A stretch of DNA of 12,050 bases, taken from NCBI GenBank assembly GCA_041481485.1, contig JBGPBY010000193.1, positions 1 to 12,050 on the forward strand. The letters run 5' to 3'. Origin of the DNA: JBGPBY01 sp041481485. Its GTDB lineage: Bacteria > Acidobacteriota > Terriglobia > 20CM-2-55-15. Below are positions 1 to 6,836 of the stretch, in pieces (within the stretch, counting starts at the first letter, position 1; each line of letters starts with the position of its first letter). The notes below the pieces were generated by a model. It saw only the letters and a program-made list of their open reading frames with translations, made no database searches and had not been told where the DNA came from. Both the position numbers and the translations under genes were made by a program.

Positions 1-82
1 CAAGCCGCTTTGCGGCGACATATCAACAAACTCGCTGGAACTGTCGTGACTTACGGCACTCTACTCTTCGTGCATGGATATC

Positions 83-160
83 CCACCGGCTAACGCCGGT
101 GGCTAAGGGACCTGCCGCCGCTAACGCGGCTGAGAAAACGCCACCGCCCTACAGCCGGCT
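83..160. repeat. Short palindromic repeats with TAAC loops
   Basis: Bases 83-102 form a perfect inverted repeat: 8-base arms CCACCGGC and GCCGGTGG around the loop TAAC. About 15 bases later, 117-130 form a second palindrome with 5-base arms GCCGC and GCGGC and the same TAAC loop. A third, degenerate unit (about 141-160) keeps a GCCGGCTGAG end but has lost the pairing. Each unit is followed by a CTAAG or CTGAG-like tail, so this looks like a decaying array of one repeat family. It lies outside any gene. Confidence 0.6.
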
Positions 161-162
161 GA

Positions 163-381
163 GCAGCGTCACCTGAAATACGTCACCGTAATTTTGAGTC
201 AGAGCACTTAGTTCACTCGAGGTCGTGCATAATTCAGGTTTCATTGATCGAACTGGCCGGAACAGAAGCTGGAAATGTCGGTTTCCTCGGGCTGCAGAGC
301 GGCACGCAGGTGACGTTTACTAATTTCGCTGTTTCCACTTTTGCGGCGCAGAACTGTTTCTCGCAACTCATGACGTTATAG
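163..381 (+). pseudogene. Possible C-terminal remnant of a decayed gene
   Basis: An open frame runs from just after a TGA at 160-162 to TAG at 379-381, with no plausible start or ribosome binding site. The last 45 or so residues look protein-like: alternating hydrophobic strands, a stretch reading GFLGLQSGTQVTFTNF, then FAVST. This resembles the final beta-strands of LamG or DUF1080-type jelly-roll domains, but I cannot name a family. The upstream half is low quality and abuts the palindromic repeats, which fits a truncated gene. It could be chance. Confidence 0.25.
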
Positions 382-384
382 AAT
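377..384 (+). promoter_or_regulatory. Possible -10 element TATAGAAT
   Basis: TATAGAAT lies 24 bases before the amidohydrolase start. The same octamer occurs 30 bases before the start of the next gene (1789-1796). No good -35 match lies 16-18 bases upstream, so it is supported only by the repeated occurrence and position. Confidence 0.3.
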
Positions 385-408
385 GCGCGGATCACAACAG
401 GAGGCTTC

Positions 409-1731
409 ATGCGCTGGCAATCGAAGCTGGTCATCGGGTTGACTGCGGCGATCGCCGCGGTTTCATCGACTCGTCTGCTATCTCAGGAAGCGCGAGGGAA
501 ATTCCTTGCCCCTTCCACTCAGGTCCTCGCGATTCGCGCCGGACGGCTATTCGATTCGAAGTCCGGTAACATCCTCACCAACCAGGTCGTACTCATCAAA
601 GGGGATCGCATTACTGACGTTGGACCAACGGTGCAGATCCCTGCCGGCGCGCGCGTCATCGATCTGAGTTCTTCGACGGTGATGCCCGGCATGATTGACG
701 CGCACGTCCACATCAACACCGGCGGGGATACCCCGGCGCAACGCACGCTTATCGCGCTGGCAAACGCGCAAACCGATCTCGAGGCCGGCTTCACAACCGT
801 GCTCGATATGGACTCGCGAGGCGGATTCAACACCGTCGACATTCGCGAAGCGATCAGCGCCGGTATGGTGATGGGGCCGCGCATGCAGGTGGTCGGCGAG
901 TCCATTAACCAGCGCGCCACGAACTTCTACGCCGATACCCAGTCTGTGAGGTTTTACGAAGGATTCACCGAGGGGAAAAACGTCAACGGTCCATGGCTCG
1001 CCCGCGCAGCCGTGCGCGAAGCCAAGCTTCACGGTGTCGACTGGATCAAGATTTACACCACGCAGGACTTCGTGGGCCCCGTGCACATGTGGAAGCCGGA
1101 CGCGACACTTGTGAACAGCCCCTCGCTGACGTTTGAAGAAGTCCAGGCCATCGTCGATGAAGCGCACCGCCTGGGACTGAAAGTCGCCTGCCACACCTAT
1201 GGCGGAGAAGGCATGAACAGCTGTATCAATGCCGGAGTCGACGCACCGAATCATCTGCTTGAACTTGACGAGGCCGGTATCAAGGTACTGCTGCAGAAAA
1301 AGCTTCCCTTCGTTCCGACAGTCGACGACCTCGTGGCTCTTGAGAAAGCCGACCTTCGCGACACTGGCGGCCGGAATTCCCGGCTGAAACTACTCGAGCA
1401 GGCGTTCAAGCGCGCGATAGCTGCCGGCGTGCCGATTGTATTTGGAAGCGGCGCAACATCAGCCGAAGTTCCGCACGGCAAGCAGGCCGACCAGTTCAGG
1501 TACTACACCAAGTGGGGATTGAAACCCGCACAGGCCTTGCAGACGGCATATCTCAACGCCGCAGCCATGCTGAACTACGGCTGGGTCGAGCAGATCGGCA
1601 GTATCGAGAAGGGGAAGTTCGCCGACATCATTGCGATCTCGGGAAACCCTCTGAACGACATCACCGAGATGGAACGCGTGAAGTTCGTCATGAAGGGCGG
1701 CATGGTTGTGAAGAACGACGTGAAGGAATAG
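409..1731 (+). CDS. Exported amidohydrolase, imidazolonepropionase-like
   Basis: A 440-residue metal-dependent amidohydrolase, similar in layout to the imidazolonepropionase/Xaa-Pro dipeptidase branch that hydrolyses cyclic amides and dipeptides. Residues 1-26 are a Sec-like signal peptide, so it acts outside the cytoplasm. The small beta-domain covers about 40-95. Metal ligands visible are H99 and H101 (DAHVH), the likely carboxylated K214 (WIKIY), H262 and H282 (NHLLEL). The C-terminal GSIEKGKFADIIAI strand is typical of the family. Oddly, the usual FGTDA of strand 8, which carries the catalytic Asp, reads FGSGA at 345-349, with Gly at 348. The ATG at 409 is preceded by AGGAGG with a 4-base gap. 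It is the first gene of the co-oriented block. Substrate unknown. Confidence 0.88.
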   Translation: MRWQSKLVIGLTAAIAAVSSTRLLSQEARGKFLAPSTQVLAIRAGRLFDSKSGNILTNQVVLIKGDRITDVGPTVQIPAGARVIDLSSSTVMPGMIDAHVHINTGGDTPAQRTLIALANAQTDLEAGFTTVLDMDSRGGFNTVDIREAISAGMVMGPRMQVVGESINQRATNFYADTQSVRFYEGFTEGKNVNGPWLARAAVREAKLHGVDWIKIYTTQDFVGPVHMWKPDATLVNSPSLTFEEVQAIVDEAHRLGLKVACHTYGGEGMNSCINAGVDAPNHLLELDEAGIKVLLQKKLPFVPTVDDLVALEKADLRDTGGRNSRLKLLEQAFKRAIAAGVPIVFGSGATSAEVPHGKQADQFRYYTKWGLKPAQALQTAYLNAAAMLNYGWVEQIGSIEKGKFADIIAISGNPLNDITEMERVKFVMKGGMVVKNDVKE

Positions 1732-1788
1732 GGCATATCGGTTTTCCATCTCCTGAATTCGGATATACCGCTCGAGGGGTTGCATTGA

Positions 1789-1796
1789 TATAGAAT
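1789..1796 (+). promoter_or_regulatory. Possible -10 element TATAGAAT
   Basis: A second TATAGAAT, in the 95-base gap between the amidohydrolase stop and the esterase start, 30 bases before the ATG. It matches the octamer before the first gene. A TTGCAT lies only about 4 bases upstream, too close for a -35. If real, the esterase has its own promoter and is not only read through from the first gene. Confidence 0.3.
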
Positions 1797-1826
1797 CTGC
1801 CCGACTAGAGCCTTGAGGAGGACAAG

Positions 1827-2834
1827 ATGAAGCAGATCAACAGACGTAATTTTGTAAAGGCGACCGGGGCGCTCGTAGTGGTTCCTGCGCTGGCAGGTCT
1901 TCCGGCCGCGATGGCCCAGGTCCAGGCCCCGAACAACAGCGACTTGCGCGTGGACAAAGACATTGTCTTTGGCAAGGGTGGCGATATCGATCTGCTGCTC
2001 GATGTCTATCATCCGCCGCAGGGTGTGATGCCGAAGCGGATGGCGATCATTCATCTCTTCGGCGGCGGCTTCTCCAGCGGCAATAAGAACGCGGGTTACA
2101 TCGTCAACGATGTGCGGGCGCTCGGGCGTCTCGGCTACACAAACGTCTCCGCGAACTATCGCCTGACGGGCCAGGGATTGTGGCCGGCGCAGATCCATGA
2201 CACGAAGGCTGCAATTCGCTGGGTCCGCGCGAACGCCGACAAGATCGGCATCGACGCCGACAAAATCGCCATAGCAGGCTACTCCGCGGGAGGCCTGCTC
2301 TCGCTGCTTTCGGCCGGAACGAACGGCATGGCCGAGTTCGAGGGCAACGGCGGCAACGCCGGCGTGAGCTCGAACGTGCAGGCCGGCATCGGCGTCTATC
2401 CGCTCGCCAGCACCCAGACTGCAGGCAGCCTGTTCCCGACCACCCTGTCCCCGGAAGAACGCACGAAGGTTATGGAGGCCGCATCACCGGCGAAATACAT
2501 CGGTAAGAGCTTCGCGCCGACAATCTTCATTCACGGCACGGCCGACACGACGGTGCCGACGTCGTCGAGCATCGATTTCTACAGCAAGCTCAATGGCGCG
2601 GGCGTGCCGTCTGCACTGACGCTGATCCAGGGCGCGGCCCACGCGTTCGACAACGCCGCGCTCGACGCCGTCGAGGTCATGGCGCACTCGATTGATCTGT
2701 TCCTCGATCGGCTGATCGTTCACCCGACTCCATATGCGGGTTTTGGCGGCGGACGTGGCGGCGGTGGGCGCGGTGGCCAGGGCGGTGGCCAGGGCGGCGG
2801 CCAGGGCGGTGGCAGAGGCCCCGCTCAAAACTAG
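1827..2834 (+). CDS. Tat-exported alpha/beta-hydrolase (esterase-like)
   Basis: A 335-residue carboxylesterase-type alpha/beta-hydrolase of the BD-FAE/lipase_3-like group. Residues 1-30 are a Tat leader with RRNFVK at 6-11 and a cleavage site near AMAQ. The oxyanion-hole strand IIHLFGGGF is at 74-82, the nucleophile elbow GYSAGG has S153, the acid is D240 (GTADTTVP) and the histidine is H272 (GAAHAF): a complete triad. The fold ends near residue 300. Residues 305-331 are a low-complexity tail of Gly, Arg and Gln not part of the enzyme fold. The start is supported by GAGGAGG at 1815-1821, 5 bases upstream. Its context between an amidohydrolase and a Mo-hydroxylase pair suggests ester or lactone hydrolysis in the same catabolic route; the substrate is not readable. 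Confidence 0.88.
   Translation: MKQINRRNFVKATGALVVVPALAGLPAAMAQVQAPNNSDLRVDKDIVFGKGGDIDLLLDVYHPPQGVMPKRMAIIHLFGGGFSSGNKNAGYIVNDVRALGRLGYTNVSANYRLTGQGLWPAQIHDTKAAIRWVRANADKIGIDADKIAIAGYSAGGLLSLLSAGTNGMAEFEGNGGNAGVSSNVQAGIGVYPLASTQTAGSLFPTTLSPEERTKVMEAASPAKYIGKSFAPTIFIHGTADTTVPTSSSIDFYSKLNGAGVPSALTLIQGAAHAFDNAALDAVEVMAHSIDLFLDRLIVHPTPYAGFGGGRGGGGRGGQGGGQGGGQGGGRGPAQN
2772..2816 (+). repeat. In-gene 12-base tandem repeat coding Gly-Gly-Gly-Gln
   Basis: A repeated unit GGCGGTGGCCAG, in register at 2781-2792 and 2793-2804, with a partial unit before (2772-2780) and a variant after (2805-2816, ending AGA). It encodes the GGGQ repeats of the esterase tail. Such a unit can expand or shrink by slippage without a frameshift. 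Confidence 0.75.
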
Positions 2835-2984
2835 CCCGCATTTACGGGGAAGACTTTTCAGGACCTGCGACGCTGGCATTTGGGGCGAACTAATGGGCAA
2901 TTCGCCGGCGCCCGTCGAATCCGGCATAGTCCTTGCGCCAAATGTCAGCGGTAAGATTAGTCCTCAATCCAAAGGAGGGACGGT

Positions 2985-3461
2985 ATGGCGTTCGATCTGA
3001 ATGTAAATGGAACGCGGCATACCATCGATGATGCGGACCTGCAGACGCCGTTGCTGTGGGTTATTCGCGAGCACATCGGTCTGACGGGCACGAAGTTCAG
3101 TTGCGGCATCGGGCAGTGCGGCGCATGCACGCTGCACATCGATGGTCAGGCGGTCCGATCCTGCAGCGTCCCTGCGAGCATGGCTGTCGGCAAAAAAGTC
3201 ACCACGATCGAAGGCGTTTCGCCGGACGGCAATCATCCGATTCAGGCCGCCTGGAAAGAATTCGATACGCCTCAGTGCGGCTACTGCCAGTCCGGGATGA
3301 TCATGAGCGCACTGGCCCTGCTGCAGCGGAGCGCCAGCCCGTCCGACGACGATATCAATGCGTCGGTGACCAACGCTTGCCGTTGCGGAACGTATCACCG
3401 CATCCGGCAGGCAATCCATCTGGCCGCAGACCTGATGAAGAAGGACGGGAGGCGGCAGTGA
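2985..3461 (+). CDS. iorA: 2Fe-2S subunit of an IorAB-type molybdenum hydroxylase
   Basis: A 158-residue small subunit of the xanthine-dehydrogenase superfamily, isoquinoline 1-oxidoreductase alpha type. It carries two [2Fe-2S] clusters that pass electrons from the molybdenum site to an acceptor. The N-terminal plant-type cluster uses C40, C45, C48 and C60 (CGIGQCGACTL then SC). The C-terminal helical cluster uses C98, C101, C132 and C134 (CGYCQSGM and CRCGTYHRI). All eight cysteines are present and the length is normal. There is no signal peptide, so if the enzyme is periplasmic this subunit must travel folded with the Tat-bearing large subunit. The ATG at 2985 follows AAAGGAGG (2971-2978) at 6 bases. 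The stop overlaps the next start (GTGA). The symbol is by family type; the substrate is unknown. Confidence 0.93.
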   Translation: MAFDLNVNGTRHTIDDADLQTPLLWVIREHIGLTGTKFSCGIGQCGACTLHIDGQAVRSCSVPASMAVGKKVTTIEGVSPDGNHPIQAAWKEFDTPQCGYCQSGMIMSALALLQRSASPSDDDINASVTNACRCGTYHRIRQAIHLAADLMKKDGRRQ

Positions 3462-5770
3462 GCGAGAACGGGATGTCTTCCTTCAATCGTCGTGAATTCC
3501 TCGCGGTCGTTGCCGCCGCAGAGGGCGCCTTCATCCTTGGCTTCTGGGCTCCGCCGCAGGCGAAAGCGCAGGATGCGACAGCTGAAATCAATGCCTGGAT
3601 CGTCATCTCGCCGGACGATACCGTGACGATCCGAATTGCGCAGACGGAACTCGGCCAGGGAGTCTGGACTTCCAACGCGATGATGGTATGCGAGGAATTG
3701 CAGTGCGACTGGGCAAAGGTGCGGCCGCAATACGCTTCCGCGAATCGCGACGCTCGAGAGAGGGCGCCCGAGTGGACGCTGCAAGTCATGGGCAATGGCG
3801 CCACGGATCCCAGAGGTGGCGGTGAACCTGGTTTCGGAAGTCGCGACCGAACTGGCGTGTCGGGCATTCCCGACAGTCTGTACCGGCGCATGCGTACGAA
3901 CGCGGCATCATCCGTCAAGGACGGTCGATATTATCTGCAGCTTGCCGGAGCCGAGGCGCGGGAGAGATTGCTGCTCGCCGCCGCGAATCTTTGGAGCGTG
4001 CCGGTGGCAGAACTGACTGCGAAAGACAGCATCATCACGCATGCGAGGAGCGGCCGCACGACGACTTATGGGAAGATCGCTGACCGCGCTGCACGTACGC
4101 CGCATCCGAATCCGGAGACAATCACGATCAAGCCGCCGGAGCAGTGGACGCTGATGGGGACCGAGCGGAAGAATCTCGACGTGCCGGACAAGGTTGCCGG
4201 CAAGGTTGTCTATGGGATCGACGTTCGCGTTCCGGACATGAAGTGGGCGGCCGTGAAGGCCTGCCCGGTCTACGGCGGCAGCGTTAAGAGCTATAACTTC
4301 GACGCGATCCGGCAAATGCTCGGCGTGCGTTCTGCCATGCAGTTCCCGATTCCGGATACGGCGCTGACCCGCGGCCGCATTTTCAGCGGCGGCGTCGCTG
4401 TCGTTGCCGACCACTGGCATCAGGCAAGGACTGCGCTGGATCGCATGCCGATCGAGTGGGAGATTCCACCGGCCAATGCAGCCTTCAGCACCGCCGGCAT
4501 GCACGAGGCGCTGATAGCCGCCCTCGATCAACCCGGCAGAGTCCGAGTGAATCAGGGCAATGTGGACGACGCTTTCGCGCGTGCCGCGAGAATTGTCGAG
4601 GCAACCTACTCCACGCCGTATCTGCCGCGCGCCCGGATGGAACCCGGCAACGCCACGGTGCTCGTCACCGGCAATCGCGTCGACGTCTGGATGGGCGATC
4701 AGAGCCCGCAGGAAGTTCGCTTCAGCGCTTCGAAGATTACCGGTATTCCCGAGCAGAACGTTTACGTGAACCTGTGCCACCTTGGCGGCGGCTTTGGCCG
4801 CAACGGCAACGGGCCGCAGGCGGAACAGGCCATCATGATCGCGAACGCGCATCGCGGTACGCCAATCCATCTGCTCTGGACCCGGGAGGAGGATTTCATC
4901 GGTACAACCTATCGCGCGATGGGAATGGCGCGACTCAAGGCAGCGCTGGACGCCGATGGCTGGCCGATGGCGTTTGACATACGCACGGCGATGCAGGAAG
5001 ACGGGTTCGGCCCGGAATCGTCGTTCGACGTGGCCTCGCGCTATCACGTGCCGAACTATCGCTTCTCGAATCACACCACGAAATTTCACGTCCCCGTCGG
5101 CACGCGCCGCGGCATCGGACAGGCAGCGCACGAGTACTATCGCGAGAGCTTCATCAACGAGCTCGCCCATGCCGCCGGCAAGGACCCGTATCGCTTCCGC
5201 CGCGAGCTCATCGCCCGCACCAGTCTGCCCTACAAGGACGACATGATCCGTGCTCTCGACATTGCTGCGGAGATGTCGGGTTGGGGAACGCCGCTGCCGC
5301 GAGGCACAGCGCGAGCGATCGCGCTCGAAGAGAGGGGCGCGGAAACCAATCGCATGGCGACGATCAGCGCCATGGTGCACACGGTCTCTATCAGCCGCGA
5401 AGGCACGGTCAAGTTGGAGCGCGTCGACATCGCGCATGATACGGGCTTCAGCCTGGTCAATCCGCTGTCGGTGAAAAAGCAGCTCGAGGGTCAGATCATC
5501 TGGTTCTATAACGACGCGATGCACCAGGCGAACACGATCAAAGACGGACACATTGTTGAGAATAATTTCAACGCGTTTAAGCTGTCGCGCATCAACGAGG
5601 CCCCGCCCGAGATCAATATCCGCTTCTTCAAAACGGGGCACTGGCTGCTCGGCATGGGCCACGACCGCGCCACTTCAGTCCAATCTGCGATCGGTGACGC
5701 AATCTTCCAGATAACCGGCAAGCGCTTCCGGGATCTGCCTTATGGCGGTCACGATCTGAGTTGGGCTTAG
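3458..5770 (+). CDS. iorB: Molybdopterin-binding large subunit, IorB-type, Tat-exported
   Basis: A 770-residue molybdenum hydroxylase subunit (isoquinoline 1-oxidoreductase beta/aldehyde dehydrogenase type), expected to hydroxylate an N-heteroaromatic or aldehyde carbon with water as oxygen source. The GTG at 3458 is chosen because GGGAGG (3447-3452) sits 5 bases upstream and it gives the 4-base overlap with the small subunit; an ATG at 3473 also keeps the leader. A Tat motif NRREFL is at 10-15 with cleavage near QAKA. The first Mo-binding region starts near 45; the hammerhead-type domain is about 250-335; the cofactor loop GGGFGRNGNG is at 443-452. The C-terminal motif that normally reads GxGE, carrying the catalytic Glu, reads GMGH here (H735). 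About 30 residues near 112-142 look like an insertion relative to plain IorB. No cytochrome subunit or maturation chaperone follows. Confidence 0.9.
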   Translation: MSENGMSSFNRREFLAVVAAAEGAFILGFWAPPQAKAQDATAEINAWIVISPDDTVTIRIAQTELGQGVWTSNAMMVCEELQCDWAKVRPQYASANRDARERAPEWTLQVMGNGATDPRGGGEPGFGSRDRTGVSGIPDSLYRRMRTNAASSVKDGRYYLQLAGAEARERLLLAAANLWSVPVAELTAKDSIITHARSGRTTTYGKIADRAARTPHPNPETITIKPPEQWTLMGTERKNLDVPDKVAGKVVYGIDVRVPDMKWAAVKACPVYGGSVKSYNFDAIRQMLGVRSAMQFPIPDTALTRGRIFSGGVAVVADHWHQARTALDRMPIEWEIPPANAAFSTAGMHEALIAALDQPGRVRVNQGNVDDAFARAARIVEATYSTPYLPRARMEPGNATVLVTGNRVDVWMGDQSPQEVRFSASKITGIPEQNVYVNLCHLGGGFGRNGNGPQAEQAIMIANAHRGTPIHLLWTREEDFIGTTYRAMGMARLKAALDADGWPMAFDIRTAMQEDGFGPESSFDVASRYHVPNYRFSNHTTKFHVPVGTRRGIGQAAHEYYRESFINELAHAAGKDPYRFRRELIARTSLPYKDDMIRALDIAAEMSGWGTPLPRGTARAIALEERGAETNRMATISAMVHTVSISREGTVKLERVDIAHDTGFSLVNPLSVKKQLEGQIIWFYNDAMHQANTIKDGHIVENNFNAFKLSRINEAPPEINIRFFKTGHWLLGMGHDRATSVQSAIGDAIFQITGKRFRDLPYGGHDLSWA

Positions 5771-5771
5771 G

Positions 5772-6836
5772 ATGACCAACCGCAGGCAATTCTTCAAAGA
5801 CGCCGCCGCAGTTGTGTTCACGAGCTGCGGAATGCTGGAGAGCCGCGCGCACGCGCAGGCTTCTGCAAAAACATCAGGCAAGCGGCGCGAGGTGTCCGTC
5901 GGCGGTAAGCGCGTTCGCACGATCGACATTCACGCACACTGCATGATTCCTGAGGCGCAGGAGCTGATGGGTCGTCCGGTGACTGCAGACGAAGCTAATG
6001 TGATCGCAGACATTCGCGCGGAGAAGCGTCTCCAAACGATGGATGAGTGGGGAATCGACGTACAGGCACTCAGCATCAATCCGACATGGTACGGGATGGA
6101 GCGCGACATCGCAGCCAGAATCATGACCTTGCAAAACCAGAAGCTCGCAGAGCTGTGCGAAAAGTATCCGGACCGTTTTGTCGCATTCGCCGCTGTGGCG
6201 CTGCAGTATCCCGAACTCGCGGCGCAGCAGTTGGAAGAGGGCGTGAAGAAGTACCGTCTGAAGGGAGCAGCCATCGGTGGGCACGTCAATGACGACGAAC
6301 TTTCGGACCCGAAGTTCGACGTGTTTTGGCGCAAAGCTGAGGAATTAGGGTGCCTGATTTTCATGCATCCGCAGGGAATCCCTGAAATCGACAAGCGTCT
6401 CTCGGGCAAAGGCGGACTGACCAACGTGATCGGGAATCCACTGGAAACGACTATCTTCCTTGAGCACTTGATCTATGAGGGCACACTCGACAGGTTTCCA
6501 GGATTGAAGATCTGTGCCGCACACGGCGGCGGATACTTCCCGTCGTACGCGGCGCGATCGGATTACGGGTGCGCGCGATTCCCAGACGCCTGCGCCACGC
6601 TCAAGAAGAAGCCTTCGGAGTATCTCCGTCAGGTCTATGTCGATTCGATGGTGTTCACGGCGGAAGGACTGCGCCATCTGGTGGCGGAATGCGGGGCAGG
6701 GCAGATCATGATCGGAACCGATTATCCATACGCGTGGAGTACAACAACAGTAAACCACGTCCTGAATACCCCCGGATTATCGAACGCGGACAAACGTGCG
6801 ATTCTCGGAGAAACCGCGGCCAGGCTCCTTATTTGA
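5772..6836 (+). CDS. Tat-exported amidohydrolase_2 (ACMSD-like) enzyme
   Basis: A 354-residue TIM-barrel protein of the amidohydrolase_2 family, which includes ACMS decarboxylase, gamma-resorcylate decarboxylase and related hydrolases or decarboxylases of aromatic breakdown products. The Tat leader has NRRQFFK at 3-9 and ends near AHAQ (26-29). All expected metal-site residues are visible: H54 and H56 (DIHAH), H199 (FMHPQG), H251 (AAHGGG) and D317 (IGTDYP). Length is typical once the leader is removed. The ATG lies one base after the large-subunit stop and has no separate strong Shine-Dalgarno, so translation is probably coupled to iorB. The neighbours suggest it acts on the Mo-hydroxylase product outside the cytoplasm. 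Whether it decarboxylates or hydrolyses cannot be told. Confidence 0.9.
   Translation: MTNRRQFFKDAAAVVFTSCGMLESRAHAQASAKTSGKRREVSVGGKRVRTIDIHAHCMIPEAQELMGRPVTADEANVIADIRAEKRLQTMDEWGIDVQALSINPTWYGMERDIAARIMTLQNQKLAELCEKYPDRFVAFAAVALQYPELAAQQLEEGVKKYRLKGAAIGGHVNDDELSDPKFDVFWRKAEELGCLIFMHPQGIPEIDKRLSGKGGLTNVIGNPLETTIFLEHLIYEGTLDRFPGLKICAAHGGGYFPSYAARSDYGCARFPDACATLKKKPSEYLRQVYVDSMVFTAEGLRHLVAECGAGQIMIGTDYPYAWSTTTVNHVLNTPGLSNADKRAILGETAARLLI

Larger units (their letters stand above)
1..408. other. Left-end stretch without an intact gene
   Basis: No convincing complete coding region is present here. The first 80 bases show nothing I can assign. Bases 83-160 hold short palindromic repeats with TAAC loops. 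Bases 163-381 hold an open frame without a start that looks like the C-terminal end of a decayed gene. The last 30 bases carry a possible -10 element and a strong Shine-Dalgarno (AGGAGG at 399-404) for the amidohydrolase that follows. Confidence 0.6.

Noticed and set aside
83..160. CRISPR array
   Set aside because: Only two or three units, with arms that differ and no constant repeat-spacer layout.
547..1254. Antisense open frame of 235 codons within the amidohydrolase
   Set aside because: Shadow of the plus-strand gene; no start signal and no recognisable protein.
2835..2860. Terminator after the esterase (CCCG-loop-CGGG, then TTTT)
   Set aside because: Stem of only four pairs, and the T-run is not directly after it; not supportable.
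3056..3457. 5' extension of the iorB frame upstream of the GTG at 3458
   Set aside because: It overlaps the well-supported 2Fe-2S subunit in another frame and reads as Arg/His-rich nonsense. The Tat leader and ribosome site place the start at 3458.
3908..5662. Very long open frame on the minus strand (584 codons)
   Set aside because: It lies wholly antisense to iorB, which has clear motifs; the product has no domain character. It is an effect of GC-rich codon use.
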